Part shown: positions 53,661-63,574 of the stretch, piece by piece | Layout of the letters: each line of letters begins with the position of its first letter | Numbering within the stretch: the first letter of the stretch is position 1 | NCBI RefSeq assembly: GCF_022511585.1 | Contig: NZ_JAKWBN010000003.1 | Location: 124,001 to 188,000, forward strand | Length of the DNA stretch: 64,000 nucleotides | Reading direction: 5' to 3' | Source: Shimazuella soli | GTDB lineage: Bacteria; Bacillota; Bacilli; Thermoactinomycetales; Thermoactinomycetaceae | Translations under genes and position numbers: made by a program | Notes under the pieces: model-generated | The model's input: only the letters and a program-made list of their open reading frames with translations | Databases searched by the model: none | Told to the model about the DNA's origin: nothing

Positions 53661-54262
53661 GCTTTACCACCTCCTGTATTCACACTGGAAGGTTCCCACC
53701 AGTTGCTATAGTAATAAGAGATTTTCCCTGCCGAATCAGGCTTGGTCCTATTTTCATAGTCAGGGAATTTGTTGATCACTGCACGCAGCTGTATTTTGTT
53801 AATAGTTCCGGGCACGGTGAATTTCTTCGTGGTAAGCACATATTTCACATAAGTCTGCATGGAACGAAAAGCGCTTTCTTTATCCTCTTTTTCTCCCCAT
53901 ACGAAGTCACTGATCAATGAACTCTGAAATTCGGAGAAGCGGGCATTGGTGGAAAAACGATTGGATTGCAGTTCTTTGATGACAGGCAAGGTGATACTTT
54001 TCCAGTCCGTTTCTCTTGTCGCTCCTTGGTTATCCACATATTGAACCCGGATATCCAAGTTCTCTTGTTGACTGGCAGGATTTGGAGCAAATAGTTTCCA
54101 ATTTTGCGTAAACAATGGATTCATATAGCCAATTATCATATCCCAGTGTTTGCTTTTAAACGGATTCGCTGGCGATAAGTAGAGAAAGGTAAAGCTAAAA
54201 TGAATCAATAAAACGATCGACAATATCGCACTTGTAGTGAAAACGAGTATTTTTCGTGACAA
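53657..54262 (-). CDS. DUF5819-type membrane-anchored protein
   Basis: 201 aa from TTG 54262 with GGGAGAGAA upstream; the ATG at 54313 has no ribosome site. One N-terminal span (about 5-30), then an outside domain with NPLFTQNWKLFAPNPASQQ, the DUF5819 hallmark. Almost always encoded with an HTTM protein, as here. Probably acts outside the membrane together with HTTM. Reaction unknown. Confidence 0.78.
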   Translation of the reverse strand: MSRKILVFTTSAILSIVLLIHFSFTFLYLSPANPFKSKHWDMIIGYMNPLFTQNWKLFAPNPASQQENLDIRVQYVDNQGATRETDWKSITLPVIKELQSNRFSTNARFSEFQSSLISDFVWGEKEDKESAFRSMQTYVKYVLTTKKFTVPGTINKIQLRAVINKFPDYENRTKPDSAGKISYYYSNWWEPSSVNTGGGKA

Positions 54263-54427
54263 GGAGTTCTCTCTCCCTTTTCTTAAAAATAAGGTAATAT
54301 AAAAATAACACAAATTTGCAAAAGGAAGTAGTAGAATGAATATGTCAAGTATAGGTAAACCGCTAGTTTTAAAAGCAGTGGATGCGGGAATTCAAATAAT
54401 GGACAAATTCAAAGGGGATGACATCCT

Positions 54428-54844
54428 ATGTCAACCGATATAAAAATAGATGCAGCAGGTACATATGTGCTATTTGATGGGGTATGTAACGTATGTAATA
54501 ACTGGGTAAAGTTTATCATCAAACGCGATCCCAAAGGAATTTTCAAGTTTGCTTCTCTTCAATCAGAGGAAGGTCAGGAGATCTTACTAGCCCATAATCA
54601 AAAAATTTCACTAGATTCTATCGTCTTCGTTCAAAATGGAAAAGTATATACAGAATCAACTGCTATCTTGCAGATATTCCGAAAATTAACAGGTATGTGG
54701 AAAGTGTTATCTGTATTTCAAATCATACCGAAATTCATTCGGGATTCGTTTTATCACTGGTTCGCCAAAAACCGATATCGCTGGTTTGGACAACAGGAGA
54801 GCTGCATGATTCCTACACCTGAGATACGGCAGCGTTTTCTTTGA
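54428..54844 (+). CDS. DCC-family thiol-disulfide protein (DUF393)
   Basis: 138 aa. YVLFDGVCNVCNNWVKFIIK gives the D-x-x-C-x-x-C motif (about 14-24) of the DCC family, a thioredoxin-related fold. The rest (DSIVFVQNGKVYTESTAIL; ending in a helical region with YRWFG) fits. Predicted thiol-disulfide role. It lies divergent to the HTTM/DUF5819 pair, and such proteins often accompany HTTM genes. Confidence 0.85.
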   Translation: MSTDIKIDAAGTYVLFDGVCNVCNNWVKFIIKRDPKGIFKFASLQSEEGQEILLAHNQKISLDSIVFVQNGKVYTESTAILQIFRKLTGMWKVLSVFQIIPKFIRDSFYHWFAKNRYRWFGQQESCMIPTPEIRQRFL

Positions 54845-55098
54845 ACAAGAAGGCCATATTAATTTATTGGAGGATTTAAGGTAAAAAAACTTCCTATAAC
54901 AGGCAGTTTTTTGGTATATACATGAATTCATGAAAATGAATTTTGTAAGTTACACACCATTCATTAGGTTACTTAACATTGTTCTTTCAATGAAGCACCC
55001 TTTCGAGTTATTTGATATATCCGACAACAAATGGATTCATCTGCACCAATCTCTCCTTTAAAAGATCTTTGAGTGCTTTGTTGTATGTCAAGAATAAA
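54845..55098. other. Gene-free stretch
   Basis: About 250 bp with no gene or strong signal recognised. Confidence 0.4.
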
Positions 55099-55136
55099 AA
55101 AGACTTAGGCTTCTGATTCAAGAAGACTAAGTCTTT
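55099..55136 (-). terminator. Terminator of the yjgB-like gene
   Basis: Stem AAAGACTTAG / CTAAGTCTTT; on the minus strand followed by TTTTTATTC. Confidence 0.75.
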
Positions 55137-55142
55137 ACTTCC

Positions 55143-55712
55143 TTAAGGTAATGTGATTTCTACGTATTTGATCTTAGTGAAATTACCTTTCTTGTCAACG
55201 TTGAAGTAAAAGGTAAGTGATTTTGCATCAGCAACTTCATAACTGACAAAACCGCCATTCTTATCTTTGTATACATAGCCTTTTCCTAATGTCTTTTGGA
55301 TCTCTTTATAGGTAACGGATGCATACCTTTTATCTGTAGTTTGTAGTTGATAAACGACTGTTTCTCCACCGTGATCTGTAACATCATCTCCAACGTAAAA
55401 AAGAGTAGCGTGTTTGTTGTATTTCATTTCTCCTTCTGCTCGATTACTGTCGGAGTCAGGTTTCCCCCATTTGGATTCAATTGATTTTTGGGAAGAATAG
55501 ATGCCAAATTCTCCACTTGATATTACTTTTCCTTTATTGGCAAGTTGCATGGTTTGTTTCAGTAGCTTGGCATGATTCTGCTCATTATGTGCTTGTGCAG
55601 CATGAATGTTATTTGCTGCATAGGAAGGTTGTGTCGCAATCAATCCTCCAAATAAAGTTCCAACTGCTAAAGTAGCAACCAAAATGCCTTTTCCAAAATC
55701 TTTTTTATTCAT
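55143..55712 (-). CDS. Secreted DUF4309 protein (YjgB-like)
   Basis: 189 aa. Sec signal peptide (1-32, ILVATLAVGTLFGGLIA; cut near SYAA). Two DUF4309-type repeats: GKVISSGEFGIYSSQKSIES to about 110, and ASVTYKEIQKTLGKGYVYKD to the end. Secreted, function unknown; B. subtilis YjgB is a close analogue. The lipoprotein at 134-574 has a similar second repeat. AAAGGGGAAAC upstream of ATG. Confidence 0.82.
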   Translation of the reverse strand: MNKKDFGKGILVATLAVGTLFGGLIATQPSYAANNIHAAQAHNEQNHAKLLKQTMQLANKGKVISSGEFGIYSSQKSIESKWGKPDSDSNRAEGEMKYNKHATLFYVGDDVTDHGGETVVYQLQTTDKRYASVTYKEIQKTLGKGYVYKDKNGGFVSYEVADAKSLTFYFNVDKKGNFTKIKYVEITLP

Positions 55713-55846
55713 TATTTGTTTCCCCTTTGTTTTGAATGTAAGTTCATTCTACAGAGGGAATTTTTCATGAAAATAAACAAATTGTTTCCTAAATGTAAAC
55801 CGTCTGTAGCGAAAATATGAAGTTGCTTATACAGATGGAACAAAAA

Positions 55847-55877
55847 GACTAGATACGTGTAATAACATATCTAGTCC
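55847..55877 (-). terminator. Terminator of the CPBP protease gene
   Basis: Stem GACTAGATA / TATCTAGTC; on the minus strand followed by TTTTTG. Confidence 0.7.
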
Positions 55878-55895
55878 TATATGCGAAAAATAGGT

Positions 55896-56870
55896 TTACT
55901 GAGCAAGATGAGAACCTGCTAGAGCGATCAATCCTAATATAATGTTATAACTCGCATGAGTGATCATCGTGAGCGTGGTGCTGTGACGTTTTCGAAGTAT
56001 CCCCAAAGTAATAGCGAGTATAAATACGATGAGGGTAGCAACACTTAAACCATAATTGGCATGGATCAAGGTAAATAATATACTTGTATAGATCAACCCA
56101 AACTTCGGCAGCATTGCACCGCGAAATATCAGTTCTTCCCCTAAAGCAGCAGCTAATCCTAGTGTTAAAATACCGGGTATCGTTCCAAATAGTGGTCCTA
56201 ACTGTTGATTGGTGATTTTGTCCACATTGGGATCGATCCCAAAACCTATGATGCTGGCTATTTGTTCTAATAGAATGTTTACAAGGACAAAGCCGATGGC
56301 AAATGATATGCCAATAAAGAACATTTTCCAGGTTGGCCGAACAAGACCAAGACGAGCTAATGTTTCTTTTGTATCCCTTTTTTGGAGCCAGCCAACACCA
56401 AATAGTGCGATTAGAGCAAGCAAAATATCTTGTGTCCACAAGCTGGCTATGGTTGTTCCCTCAGATGTATTTTGGATTAGCTGTTCCAGGGAAAAAGCAG
56501 TTAAAATATAAACATGAAAGACAATAAAACTGAGACTGAGGGAGATTGTATGTACGTCATTATCAGGTTCTATCGATATCGAATGACTGATCAGTCTGCG
56601 TATTGGCGGGATAAAGACCAATAGTGCAGCCACTGAGACGATGAATAGGGCTAAGGATTGCAAAACATCCTTTTCACGGATGTGATTCAAATGTAAAAAT
56701 GCGGTTGCATTGGTGACAGCCACTATTGCATATGCAGCAATAATAATCGTAAAAATAATACGTGTAATCCATTCATATAGTCTAGGGTGTGTGCCTCGTT
56801 GTTTGATCCCAAATTGGAGGAAGAAAAAGACAAGCAAAAAAGGCGCGACTTGCAAAGCAATATCTAACAC
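55896..56870 (-). CDS. CPBP-family intramembrane protease (Abi/CAAX-like)
   Basis: 324 aa from GTG with AAGGGG 9 nt upstream. About eight hydrophobic spans. The catalytic motifs are in the C-terminal third: LGEELIFRGAML (EExxxR) and FTLIHANYG (His). Such proteases act on prenylated or membrane-bound peptides, sometimes in bacteriocin self-immunity. No peptide gene is adjacent. Divergent to prfA. Confidence 0.85.
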   Translation of the reverse strand: MLDIALQVAPFLLVFFFLQFGIKQRGTHPRLYEWITRIIFTIIIAAYAIVAVTNATAFLHLNHIREKDVLQSLALFIVSVAALLVFIPPIRRLISHSISIEPDNDVHTISLSLSFIVFHVYILTAFSLEQLIQNTSEGTTIASLWTQDILLALIALFGVGWLQKRDTKETLARLGLVRPTWKMFFIGISFAIGFVLVNILLEQIASIIGFGIDPNVDKITNQQLGPLFGTIPGILTLGLAAALGEELIFRGAMLPKFGLIYTSILFTLIHANYGLSVATLIVFILAITLGILRKRHSTTLTMITHASYNIILGLIALAGSHLAQ

Positions 56871-56970
56871 AAATGGGGTCCCCTTCTAAGATAAATTTGA
56901 TGTTCTTTCCACTCGTTTATAAATATGTTACAATCAATTGACTTATGGTTAAAAAATGGGAGTGAGAAAA

Positions 56971-58038
56971 ATGCTGGATCGACTCCAGTCCATTCATAAT
57001 CGTTATGAAGAGCTAAGTACATTATTATGTGAACCAGAAGTGATAAATAATCCAAATAAATTACGCACATATTCAAAAGAGCAGCGTGATCTAGAAGAAC
57101 AAAACAATGCCTACTTGGAGTATAAACAAGTAATAGAAGGGCTGCAAGAAGCCAAGGCAATGTTAGAAGAAAAGCTGGATGATGAGATGCGTGAACTCGT
57201 TAAAGCAGAAGTCGATGAATTGTCTGAACGAAAAGAGCAATTGGAAGAACACATCAAGATTTTACTTCTTCCAAAAGACCCGAATGATGATAAAAACGTG
57301 ATTGTCGAAGTTCGTGGAGCAGCAGGCGGAGACGAAGCTGCATTGTTCGCTGCTTCTTTATATCGGATGTATGGACGATATGCGGAACGCCATGGATGGA
57401 AAATAGAAGTATTAGAAGCCAATTCAACTGGACTTGGCGGGATGAAAGAGGTTGTGTTTTCTATTCAAGGCCAAGGAGCTTACAGCCGTCTTAAATACGA
57501 AAGTGGAGCCCATCGTGTACAACGTGTACCTTCGACAGAGTCCGGTGGAAGAATCCACACTTCTACTGCTACTGTTGCAGTACTGCCTGAGGCTGAAGAT
57601 GTAGAAATCGAGATTCATGATAAAGATTTACGGATTGATACGTTCTGTTCTAGCGGTCCTGGAGGACAAAGTGTAAATACTACCAAATCGGCAGTTCGAA
57701 TCACACATATTCCTACTGGTATCGTTGTATCTTGTCAAGATGAGAAGTCGCAGATCAGCAACAAAGATAAAGCGATGCGTGTATTGCGTGCCCGTCTTTA
57801 TGATATGAAACAACAAGAAGAGATGGCAAAATACGCAGATGCAAGAAAATCGGCGGTAGGTACTGGAGACCGCAGTGAACGTATTCGTACGTATAACTTT
57901 CCACAAAGCAGGGTGACGGACCATCGGATTGGTTTGACTCTGCACAAACTGGACATGATCTTAGATGGTGACTTGGAAGAAGTCATTGATGCTTTGATCT
58001 TACATGAGCAGACGGAGCAATTAAAACATGCACAATAA
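56971..58038 (+). CDS. prfA: Peptide chain release factor 1
   Basis: 355 aa from ATG 56971 (GGGAGTGAG 7 nt upstream; ATG 56956 is part of the ribosome-site region). GGQ loop [13 protein letters not shown] (about 230-242) triggers release; the RF1 tripeptide region lies around [18 protein letters not shown]. It reads UAA and UAG. The stop lies inside the next gene, so translation of prmC is coupled; PrmC methylates the GGQ glutamine. Confidence 0.95.
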   Translation: MLDRLQSIHNRYEELSTLLCEPEVINNPNKLRTYSKEQRDLEEQNNAYLEYKQVIEGLQEAKAMLEEKLDDEMRELVKAEVDELSERKEQLEEHIKILLLPKDPNDDKNVIVEVRGAAGGDEAALFAASLYRMYGRYAERHGWKIEVLEANSTGLGGMKEVVFSIQGQGAYSRLKYESGAHRVQRVPSTESGGRIHTSTATVAVLPEAEDVEIEIHDKDLRIDTFCSSGPGGQSVNTTKSAVRITHIPTGIVVSCQDEKSQISNKDKAMRVLRARLYDMKQQEEMAKYADARKSAVGTGDRSERIRTYNFPQSRVTDHRIGLTLHKLDMILDGDLEEVIDALILHEQTEQLKHAQ

Positions 58039-58903
58039 CACCATTCGGGAAGCCTTCCATCAGGCTTCCTCTTTTTTGAAGCAAAAGGGAATAGCAGACG
58101 GATTATTTGAGGCGGAGTGGATGCTTCGCGAGTTATTAGCAGTTGATCGAGCGTCTTTTTTTCTAATGTGGGACAAGACATTGACAGAAGAGCAAGCTAA
58201 GAAGTATTACCAGTGGATTCAGCGCAGAGGTGATCATGAGCCGCTGCAATACATTTTCGGCAAAGCTGATTTTTACGGCCGGCCTTTTCACGTCACACCT
58301 GATGTCCTCATCCCTCGCCCAGAAACAGAATTGTTGGTAGAACATGTCCTCCATAAGGCAGATGTTCTCTATAGAGATCGTCCGATACGTGTAGTAGAAG
58401 TGGGTACAGGCAGCGGTTGTATTGCCATTACGTTGCAGTTGGAACGTCCCCACTGGTCAGTAACCACTATCGATCTATCAGCAGATGCACTGCAAATTGC
58501 AAAAGACAATGCGAAACGACATGGCGTTGAAGATAAAATTACCTTTTTACAAGGCTCGTTTTTAGAACCTGTAAGAGTGGAAACCGTAGATGTCATCGTT
58601 TCCAATCCTCCTTATATTCCTTCGGAGGTCATTGGTACACTGGATCAAGAAGTACAACATTATGAACCTCATTTAGCCTTAGATGGAGGAGAAGATGGAA
58701 TATATCCTTACAGGCAGATTATCTCTCAAATAGCCCAGATGCCGGCTCGCGGGAAACGGTTGATCGCATTTGAGATCGGAGATGAGCAAGGAGAGCAGGT
58801 AGCAAATCTTGTACAACAACTGCCTAAAAGTAGAGAAGTAGAAGTACTACAAGATATGAGTGGTCGAGATCGATATGTAATTGGTTTGGTGGAACGTGGT
58901 TAG
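58028..58903 (+). CDS. prmC: Release factor glutamine methyltransferase
   Basis: 291 aa. Methylates the Gln of GGQ in release factors. N-terminal helical domain (1-85), then the class I SAM fold: [18 protein letters not shown] (motif I) and the NPPYIPS active-site motif ([13 protein letters not shown]). The start overlaps prfA by 11 bp. The prfA-prmC order is universal in Bacillales. Confidence 0.94.
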   Translation: MHNNTIREAFHQASSFLKQKGIADGLFEAEWMLRELLAVDRASFFLMWDKTLTEEQAKKYYQWIQRRGDHEPLQYIFGKADFYGRPFHVTPDVLIPRPETELLVEHVLHKADVLYRDRPIRVVEVGTGSGCIAITLQLERPHWSVTTIDLSADALQIAKDNAKRHGVEDKITFLQGSFLEPVRVETVDVIVSNPPYIPSEVIGTLDQEVQHYEPHLALDGGEDGIYPYRQIISQIAQMPARGKRLIAFEIGDEQGEQVANLVQQLPKSREVEVLQDMSGRDRYVIGLVERG

Positions 58904-58966
58904 GTAGCGAGATTAACATATAGGATATGTCAATAGAGAAATACGAAGGCCAAAAGGGGAAATACC

Positions 58967-59710
58967 ATGTTTGCTAAAATTGACGAGATGAGAGAGCAGT
59001 TACAAGCAATTCGACAAAAAAATCAAATCCATCCCGACACAGAAAATAGTATCAGAGAGAAGTTTATCGTGGATTGGACCTATCATTCCAATGCGATTGA
59101 AGGAAACAGCCTTTCTTTGATGGAGACAAGAGTAGTATTGGAAAGCGGAATGACAGTTGGAGGTAAATCGCTCAAAGATCATTTAGAAGCTGTTGATCAT
59201 AAAGAAGCAATTCTCTATCTAGAAGAACTCGCACAAAAAGAAGAAAGACTAAGTGAGATGCATGTCAAACACCTGCATGCTATCGTACTTGGGCGGATTC
59301 GACCAGCGGATGCTGGCCGATATCGAAGTGTACCTGTGACGGTTGGTGATCATATACCGCCACAACCATGGGAAGTACCGATTCAGATGGAACAGCTCAT
59401 ACAACAATATTACGATCAGTGGAGTACCCTTCACCCTTTCGAACAAGCAGCTTATTTACATTGTGACTTTGTTCGTATCCATCCTTTTATCGATGGAAAT
59501 GGACGGACAGCAAGGCTTATAACCAATCTTGAACTAATGAAACAAGGCTATCCACCTGTTATCTTGCCTGTCGAGGAACGAGTCTCTTACTATGAAGCGT
59601 TGCAAAAATATGATGATACGAGAAATCCCGCTGATTTCTTAGTTTTAATTACTAGATTGGCTGAAAAGTCCCTATCCTTTTATTTATCTGTATTTAATAA
59701 AGGAGTATAG
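58967..59710 (+). CDS. Fic-family protein
   Basis: 247 aa. Fic motif HPFIDGNGRTARL (about 167-179), complete with catalytic His. The N-terminal helix has SNAIEGN (about 36-42), the (S/T)xxxE(G/N) inhibitory motif of class II Fic enzymes, so AMP transfer should be self-inhibited. Target unknown. AAGGGG upstream of ATG. A glycosyltransferase starts 4 bp after its stop, so they share an operon. Confidence 0.88.
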   Translation: MFAKIDEMREQLQAIRQKNQIHPDTENSIREKFIVDWTYHSNAIEGNSLSLMETRVVLESGMTVGGKSLKDHLEAVDHKEAILYLEELAQKEERLSEMHVKHLHAIVLGRIRPADAGRYRSVPVTVGDHIPPQPWEVPIQMEQLIQQYYDQWSTLHPFEQAAYLHCDFVRIHPFIDGNGRTARLITNLELMKQGYPPVILPVEERVSYYEALQKYDDTRNPADFLVLITRLAEKSLSFYLSVFNKGV

Positions 59711-59713
59711 ATA

Positions 59714-60901
59714 ATGTCAAATGTATTGTTTTTTAATGTCGCCAGAGATGGTCATGTAAATCCAACATTGGGGATTATCAAAGAATTGGTCAATCGGGGG
59801 GAGAAAGTAACATATTATTGTTCTAGAGAGTATCGAGATCGAATAGAACAAACTGGTGCAACGTTTCGTGCCTATGAGAAAAGATTAGATAAAACAAATA
59901 CACCAGATACACCTATGATGTTTTTGATCTATCACATGCTCCGCGATACAGAACATAGAATTCGTACGATTTTACCTAAAGTACAAGAGGAAGAGTATGA
60001 CTATGTGATTTTTGATAGCAGTTGTGCTGCTGGTTGGATCATCGCAGATATTTTGCATCTTCCGAAAATCTCATCCTGCTCCATGCTTGCGATGGATCAA
60101 CGAAATCCCAAGGTGGATCGAAAATCTTATACCGAAGTTGATAGGGAATACTTGGTTAAATCAAAGGAGATATTAAATAATTTAAAAAAAGCTTATGCTT
60201 TGAATTCCATCCCACTACATGACTTTAAGCGGATCATGTCTTTTCCGGGCGATCTCACTTTTGTCTTTACATCGAAATATTTTCAAAATAATGCGGATCA
60301 ATTTGATGAAACATTCCGATTTGTTGGCCCATCTATCACTCTGCGAAAAGATGCAGAAAACTTTCCATATGAAAAGTTACAAGGGAAACCAGTCATTTAT
60401 ATTTCAATGGGTACGATTGTGAATCAGCAAGTCGAGTTCTACCAAAAATGCTTCCGAGCGTTTGCGGGTATGGATGCTAAAGTAGTCCTTTCTGTTGGGA
60501 AAAACACAAAGATCGAAGAGTTAGGAACTATTCCTGATAACTTTATTGTTCGTAACTATGTGCCTCAACTAGAAATACTCCAGCATACAGATGTATTTTT
60601 CACACATGGCGGCATGAATAGTGCGAGTGAAGGATTGTATTTTGCTACACCATTAGCAGTGTTGCCTATATCCAATGACCAACCGATGGTTGCAAAACGG
60701 GTTAAGGAACTAGGAGCCGGTATTCAGTTAGATTTTCACCGAGTAACACCAGCTGTTTTGCGAGAAACAGCAGAGCTTCTATTATCTGATTCGACGTACA
60801 AGCAACATGCCCATAAAATAGGAGATTCGTTTCGAGGAGCAGGGGGATACCAGAAGGTTGTAGATGATATATTTGAATGGAAAGGTTCAACTTTTGAGTG
60901 A
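59714..60901 (+). CDS. MGT-family UDP-glycosyltransferase
   Basis: 395 aa, GT1 family. N-terminal NVLFFNVARDGHVNPTLGI with the catalytic His, and the C-terminal UDP-sugar site FTHGGMNSASEGLYFATPLA. Similar to Bacillus YjiC and macrolide glycosyltransferases, which glucosylate small hydrophobic molecules and often detoxify antibiotics. AAAGGAG upstream of ATG. Follows the Fic gene directly. Confidence 0.88.
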   Translation: MSNVLFFNVARDGHVNPTLGIIKELVNRGEKVTYYCSREYRDRIEQTGATFRAYEKRLDKTNTPDTPMMFLIYHMLRDTEHRIRTILPKVQEEEYDYVIFDSSCAAGWIIADILHLPKISSCSMLAMDQRNPKVDRKSYTEVDREYLVKSKEILNNLKKAYALNSIPLHDFKRIMSFPGDLTFVFTSKYFQNNADQFDETFRFVGPSITLRKDAENFPYEKLQGKPVIYISMGTIVNQQVEFYQKCFRAFAGMDAKVVLSVGKNTKIEELGTIPDNFIVRNYVPQLEILQHTDVFFTHGGMNSASEGLYFATPLAVLPISNDQPMVAKRVKELGAGIQLDFHRVTPAVLRETAELLLSDSTYKQHAHKIGDSFRGAGGYQKVVDDIFEWKGSTFE

Positions 60902-60949
60902 TCTGTCGGAATATTATTTAACAAAACGAATATTTTTAAACTTATTTCC

Positions 60950-61525
60950 ATCTGGTATACTATAGGTACTCAACAACCGCCCGTAATACCTGAGGAGAGT
61001 TCCCATGATCAACACCATTCCTGGCATCGTGATCGGCAACGTCACCTGCACCCTCGAAAACACGGAGGAGGGCGCGATCCTCACCGCTGACAACCCGGAA
61101 GAGGAGATTGTGTTTGAGCAGGAGTACATGCTCCCGCTCCACCTTCTCTCGTGGGACGGTGAGAAGCTCACCATGACCATCGCACGTGAGGCGGACAATT
61201 GCGGTCTCCAGATCGTAGATGTCCCCGAGTGGACCCAGAAGCTTGTCGTGTGGGGTGGTTGCTACTACTTCGCCTGCGGGGAAGTGGGTGGCTACAAGCT
61301 CGTGGAGTTTCCCAAGGGCTACAAGTTCTGGGGAGACGCCAAGCTCCCGCGTCTGCGGTGAGCCCTAGGGTGGGCGGTTCCTCCAAGGCACTTTGCTTTG
61401 GAGGACGGCTACTCTTGATCCTAAGAGTCAGCCGCCCGTACATTCGTTTTTGTTCAGATAAATGAAGCTAGGTGCGAGACAAGTGAAAGTTAACGAATTT
61501 GTAACTGATACTTAGTCTCGCTTTT
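60950..61525 (+). other. GC-rich single-gene unit L
   Basis: Extended -10 TGGTATACT (about 60950), 5' element AACCGCCCGT (60975-60984), one gene, 3' element GTGGGCGGTT (61370-61379) 9 nt after the stop. The elements pair over 8 perfect plus 2 G-U pairs. Two hairpins follow (CCTCCAAGGC / GCTTTGGAGG; GGCTACTCTT / AAGAGTCAGCC), closed by GGGCGG..CCGCCC like a three-way junction. A terminator with GCGAGAC / GTCTCGC and TTTT (61474-61525) ends the unit. Confidence 0.65.
61005..61361 (+). CDS. 118-aa protein of unknown function (unit L)
   Basis: ATG with GAGGAGAGTTCCC upstream. Soluble, acidic. Begins MINTIPGIVIGNVTCTLENT; EEEIVFEQEYMLPLHLLSWD and LVVWGGCYYFACGEVGGYKL in the middle; ends KGYKFWGDAKLPRLR. 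Beta-rich by appearance, three to four cysteines. No known domain. Codons end mostly in C or G (e.g. CTC, GAG, ACC), unlike the AT-rich genes on both sides. Presumed foreign origin. Confidence 0.65.
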   Translation: MINTIPGIVIGNVTCTLENTEEGAILTADNPEEEIVFEQEYMLPLHLLSWDGEKLTMTIAREADNCGLQIVDVPEWTQKLVVWGGCYYFACGEVGGYKLVEFPKGYKFWGDAKLPRLR

Positions 61526-61986
61526 ATGTGCCATATAAGTGTGAAAATGCCCTATGCTATTCCCACTAAAGCCGTTGTTCAATCACTTACTTCCGATTAT
61601 TTTTCATCGGTTATTGACTTAGGGCTCTTATGTAAAAGAAATATCTTCGCCAAATAGAATTATAGAATGTATAAACAAATAAAATAAAAAGTTTGGCAGT
61701 ACTTTGACTAAGACAAACTTACTGATATTGAAATACTTCTATTTAATTTTCCATGTATGTTCTTAAGGCTCTCGTAACCTCTATGCGTAATAAATATGCT
61801 CATTTTTTCATGCCTCCCATTATTTTCTAGTTTTTTAAATCTGTAAATATTTTAAATAATATGTAATATATTATCAATATCAATATTTTCTGATTATTAT
61901 CCCGCAGATTTGCTGCTTTCATATTTCCGAAGTCCAATATTTGCACTTTTCCGGTAGACTGGGATATGGATCTCTGTAAAGTGAAT
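61526..61986. other. Gene-free AT-rich stretch
   Basis: About 460 bp with no supported gene. Short degenerate segments may be relics. No strong signal. Confidence 0.4.
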
Positions 61987-62016
61987 AAAAAACCCTCTTA
62001 CTGATGTAAGAAGGTT
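61987..62016 (-). terminator. Terminator of regulator-peptide module 2
   Basis: On the minus strand AACCTTCTTAC / GTAAGAGGGTT with TTTTTATT. It lies 16 nt after the peptide stop. Confidence 0.8.
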
Positions 62017-62031
62017 TCGAATTATTTTTAG

Positions 62032-62073
62032 CTAATCTGGTTCTGGATCACCTTTTGGATCATAGTACAACAT
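62032..62073 (-). CDS. GDP-motif peptide 2 (13 aa), overlapping the regulator gene
   Basis: ATG preceded by AAAGGAGGTGTTAAAC, a near-perfect ribosome site. Product MLYYDPKGDPEPD, which shares Y-x-x-x-GDP with the module 1 peptides. The first 14 nt overlap the end of the regulator gene in another frame, the same design as module 1. The tiny size, strong ribosome site and terminator right behind support a real gene. No signal peptide. Confidence 0.7.
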   Translation of the reverse strand: MLYYDPKGDPEPD

Positions 62074-63385
62074 GTTTAACACCTCCTTTTCTCCACTCTT
62101 TCCAAGCTAAATCTTGATAATGTTTTAACATACTCTCGTCTCCTATAATACTATAGAAGTCGCTCAGCATAATGTAAATATCTACTGTTACTACATTTTC
62201 ATCATTAGGTGAATCAAGTAATTCTCTGACTTTATTGAATGATTCACTTGCAGATGATTTTTTATTTAACTTTAGTTGTACATCTCCTAATGTTGCGTAA
62301 CTGTGTAATCTTGTATCAATATCATTGGTTTTTTCGGAGTACTTAGTGGCAAGTAATAGTTGTTGTTCTGCTTCCTTATATTCTTTCCTATCCCTTAATA
62401 GTTTTCCAAAGCGGTAATAAGTGTCTGCAATCAGTGGTGAATTTTTAGACACATAGGAAACTAAATCCAACGATTTTTGATATCTAATTTTTGCTTCATC
62501 TAATTGCCCTAATTGAGTTAGAATACTACCCATTGTAGACCAAATGGAGAATAATCGTTTATAAGATCGGTTTTTCCAAGCCTTTTGCAGACCTTTTTGG
62601 ACATATTTAAGTGCTTTCAAAGGCATATCCAATTTTTTTAATAGCAAAGCATACCGTTCATATACCTGAATGGAAATCGATAAATGGTCTTTAAAAGAAT
62701 CTGGATTATCTAATAAGTACTCCAGATACTGACATGCTTCTTCGATTCTGTTTAGCTGTTCCAAGTAGATCGCTTGATTGAAGTATAGAAAGATTTTGTA
62801 ATATTTTCTGTCCCCATCGTCTACAAAGCAGTCAATTGCCTTTTGGGTAAGCTGCCAAGCTTTTTCATAGTCATTGCTCTCATAAAAAGCGATACGTGCA
62901 AGATCGTTATAGCAAATCGGCGGCAGGTTGGAGTTTGCAAGATTGGGGCATTGGTCGAGTGTTTTTAATGTTAACTCCAACTGTTTTTTCGCCTTGCCAT
63001 ATTTCTTTTGCTCATAGTAGACACGACCTCGTAAGAAAGAGGCAAATGCACTGGCATCACGAAATATATGTAAGTCTGGGAATCCATCTATCTGCTTAAG
63101 GGCGGTTTCAGGTACAGCAGTCAGGACATCTTCGATATGCTGTAATTCCTGCATCACACCTCTTTCCCGCTCCATCATTTCATCAATAATCCCAAATAAT
63201 TCTTCTGCTTTTCCAAGAAACTTCGCATACTCGATGTATTTTTCATCGGCAACGGTGGGCAATCCGCGTTCGATACTGCTGATGGTGGTTGTTCCTATTC
63301 CAAGGGCATCTGCCATCATTTGTTGTGTTTTCCCTTGTTTTCTTCGCTCTTCCAGTAAGACAGGACCTACGATATCTTTTCTCAT
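62060..63385 (-). CDS. XRE-TPR regulator, peptide-sensing type (module 2)
   Basis: 441 aa, paralogue of the module 1 regulator along its full length (start MRKDIVGPVLLEERRKQG; ERGLPTVADEKYIEYAKFLG; QKGLQKAWKNRSYKRLFSIW). HTH at about 6-62, then about seven TPR-like helical pairs. By analogy with RRNPP proteins the TPR part should bind the 13-aa peptide encoded at its 3' end. AAAGGAGAGTGGCAAA precedes the ATG. Confidence 0.85.
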   Translation of the reverse strand: MRKDIVGPVLLEERRKQGKTQQMMADALGIGTTTISSIERGLPTVADEKYIEYAKFLGKAEELFGIIDEMMERERGVMQELQHIEDVLTAVPETALKQIDGFPDLHIFRDASAFASFLRGRVYYEQKKYGKAKKQLELTLKTLDQCPNLANSNLPPICYNDLARIAFYESNDYEKAWQLTQKAIDCFVDDGDRKYYKIFLYFNQAIYLEQLNRIEEACQYLEYLLDNPDSFKDHLSISIQVYERYALLLKKLDMPLKALKYVQKGLQKAWKNRSYKRLFSIWSTMGSILTQLGQLDEAKIRYQKSLDLVSYVSKNSPLIADTYYRFGKLLRDRKEYKEAEQQLLLATKYSEKTNDIDTRLHSYATLGDVQLKLNKKSSASESFNKVRELLDSPNDENVVTVDIYIMLSDFYSIIGDESMLKHYQDLAWKEWRKGGVKHVVL

Positions 63386-63574
63386 TTTGCCACTCTCCTT
63401 TTTTTCTCCGTAATGGATAATAGATTTTTCGGTGATTTTATCTGAACTTGAAACAAATTACAAATTGATAAATAAATAACAGAATAAAAGTAAAATTATT
63501 TTGTTATTGCTAAAAATTATGTAAATGAATAGACTGTTAGTAAGAATTTTACATATCGAAATGGTGGGGATGAG
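63386..63574. promoter_or_regulatory. Divergent control region of module 2
   Basis: 189 bp, AT-rich, between the divergent genes. GTAAATGAATAGACTGTTAG resembles a sequence in the module 1 region. No clear -35/-10 was fixed. Confidence 0.35.
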
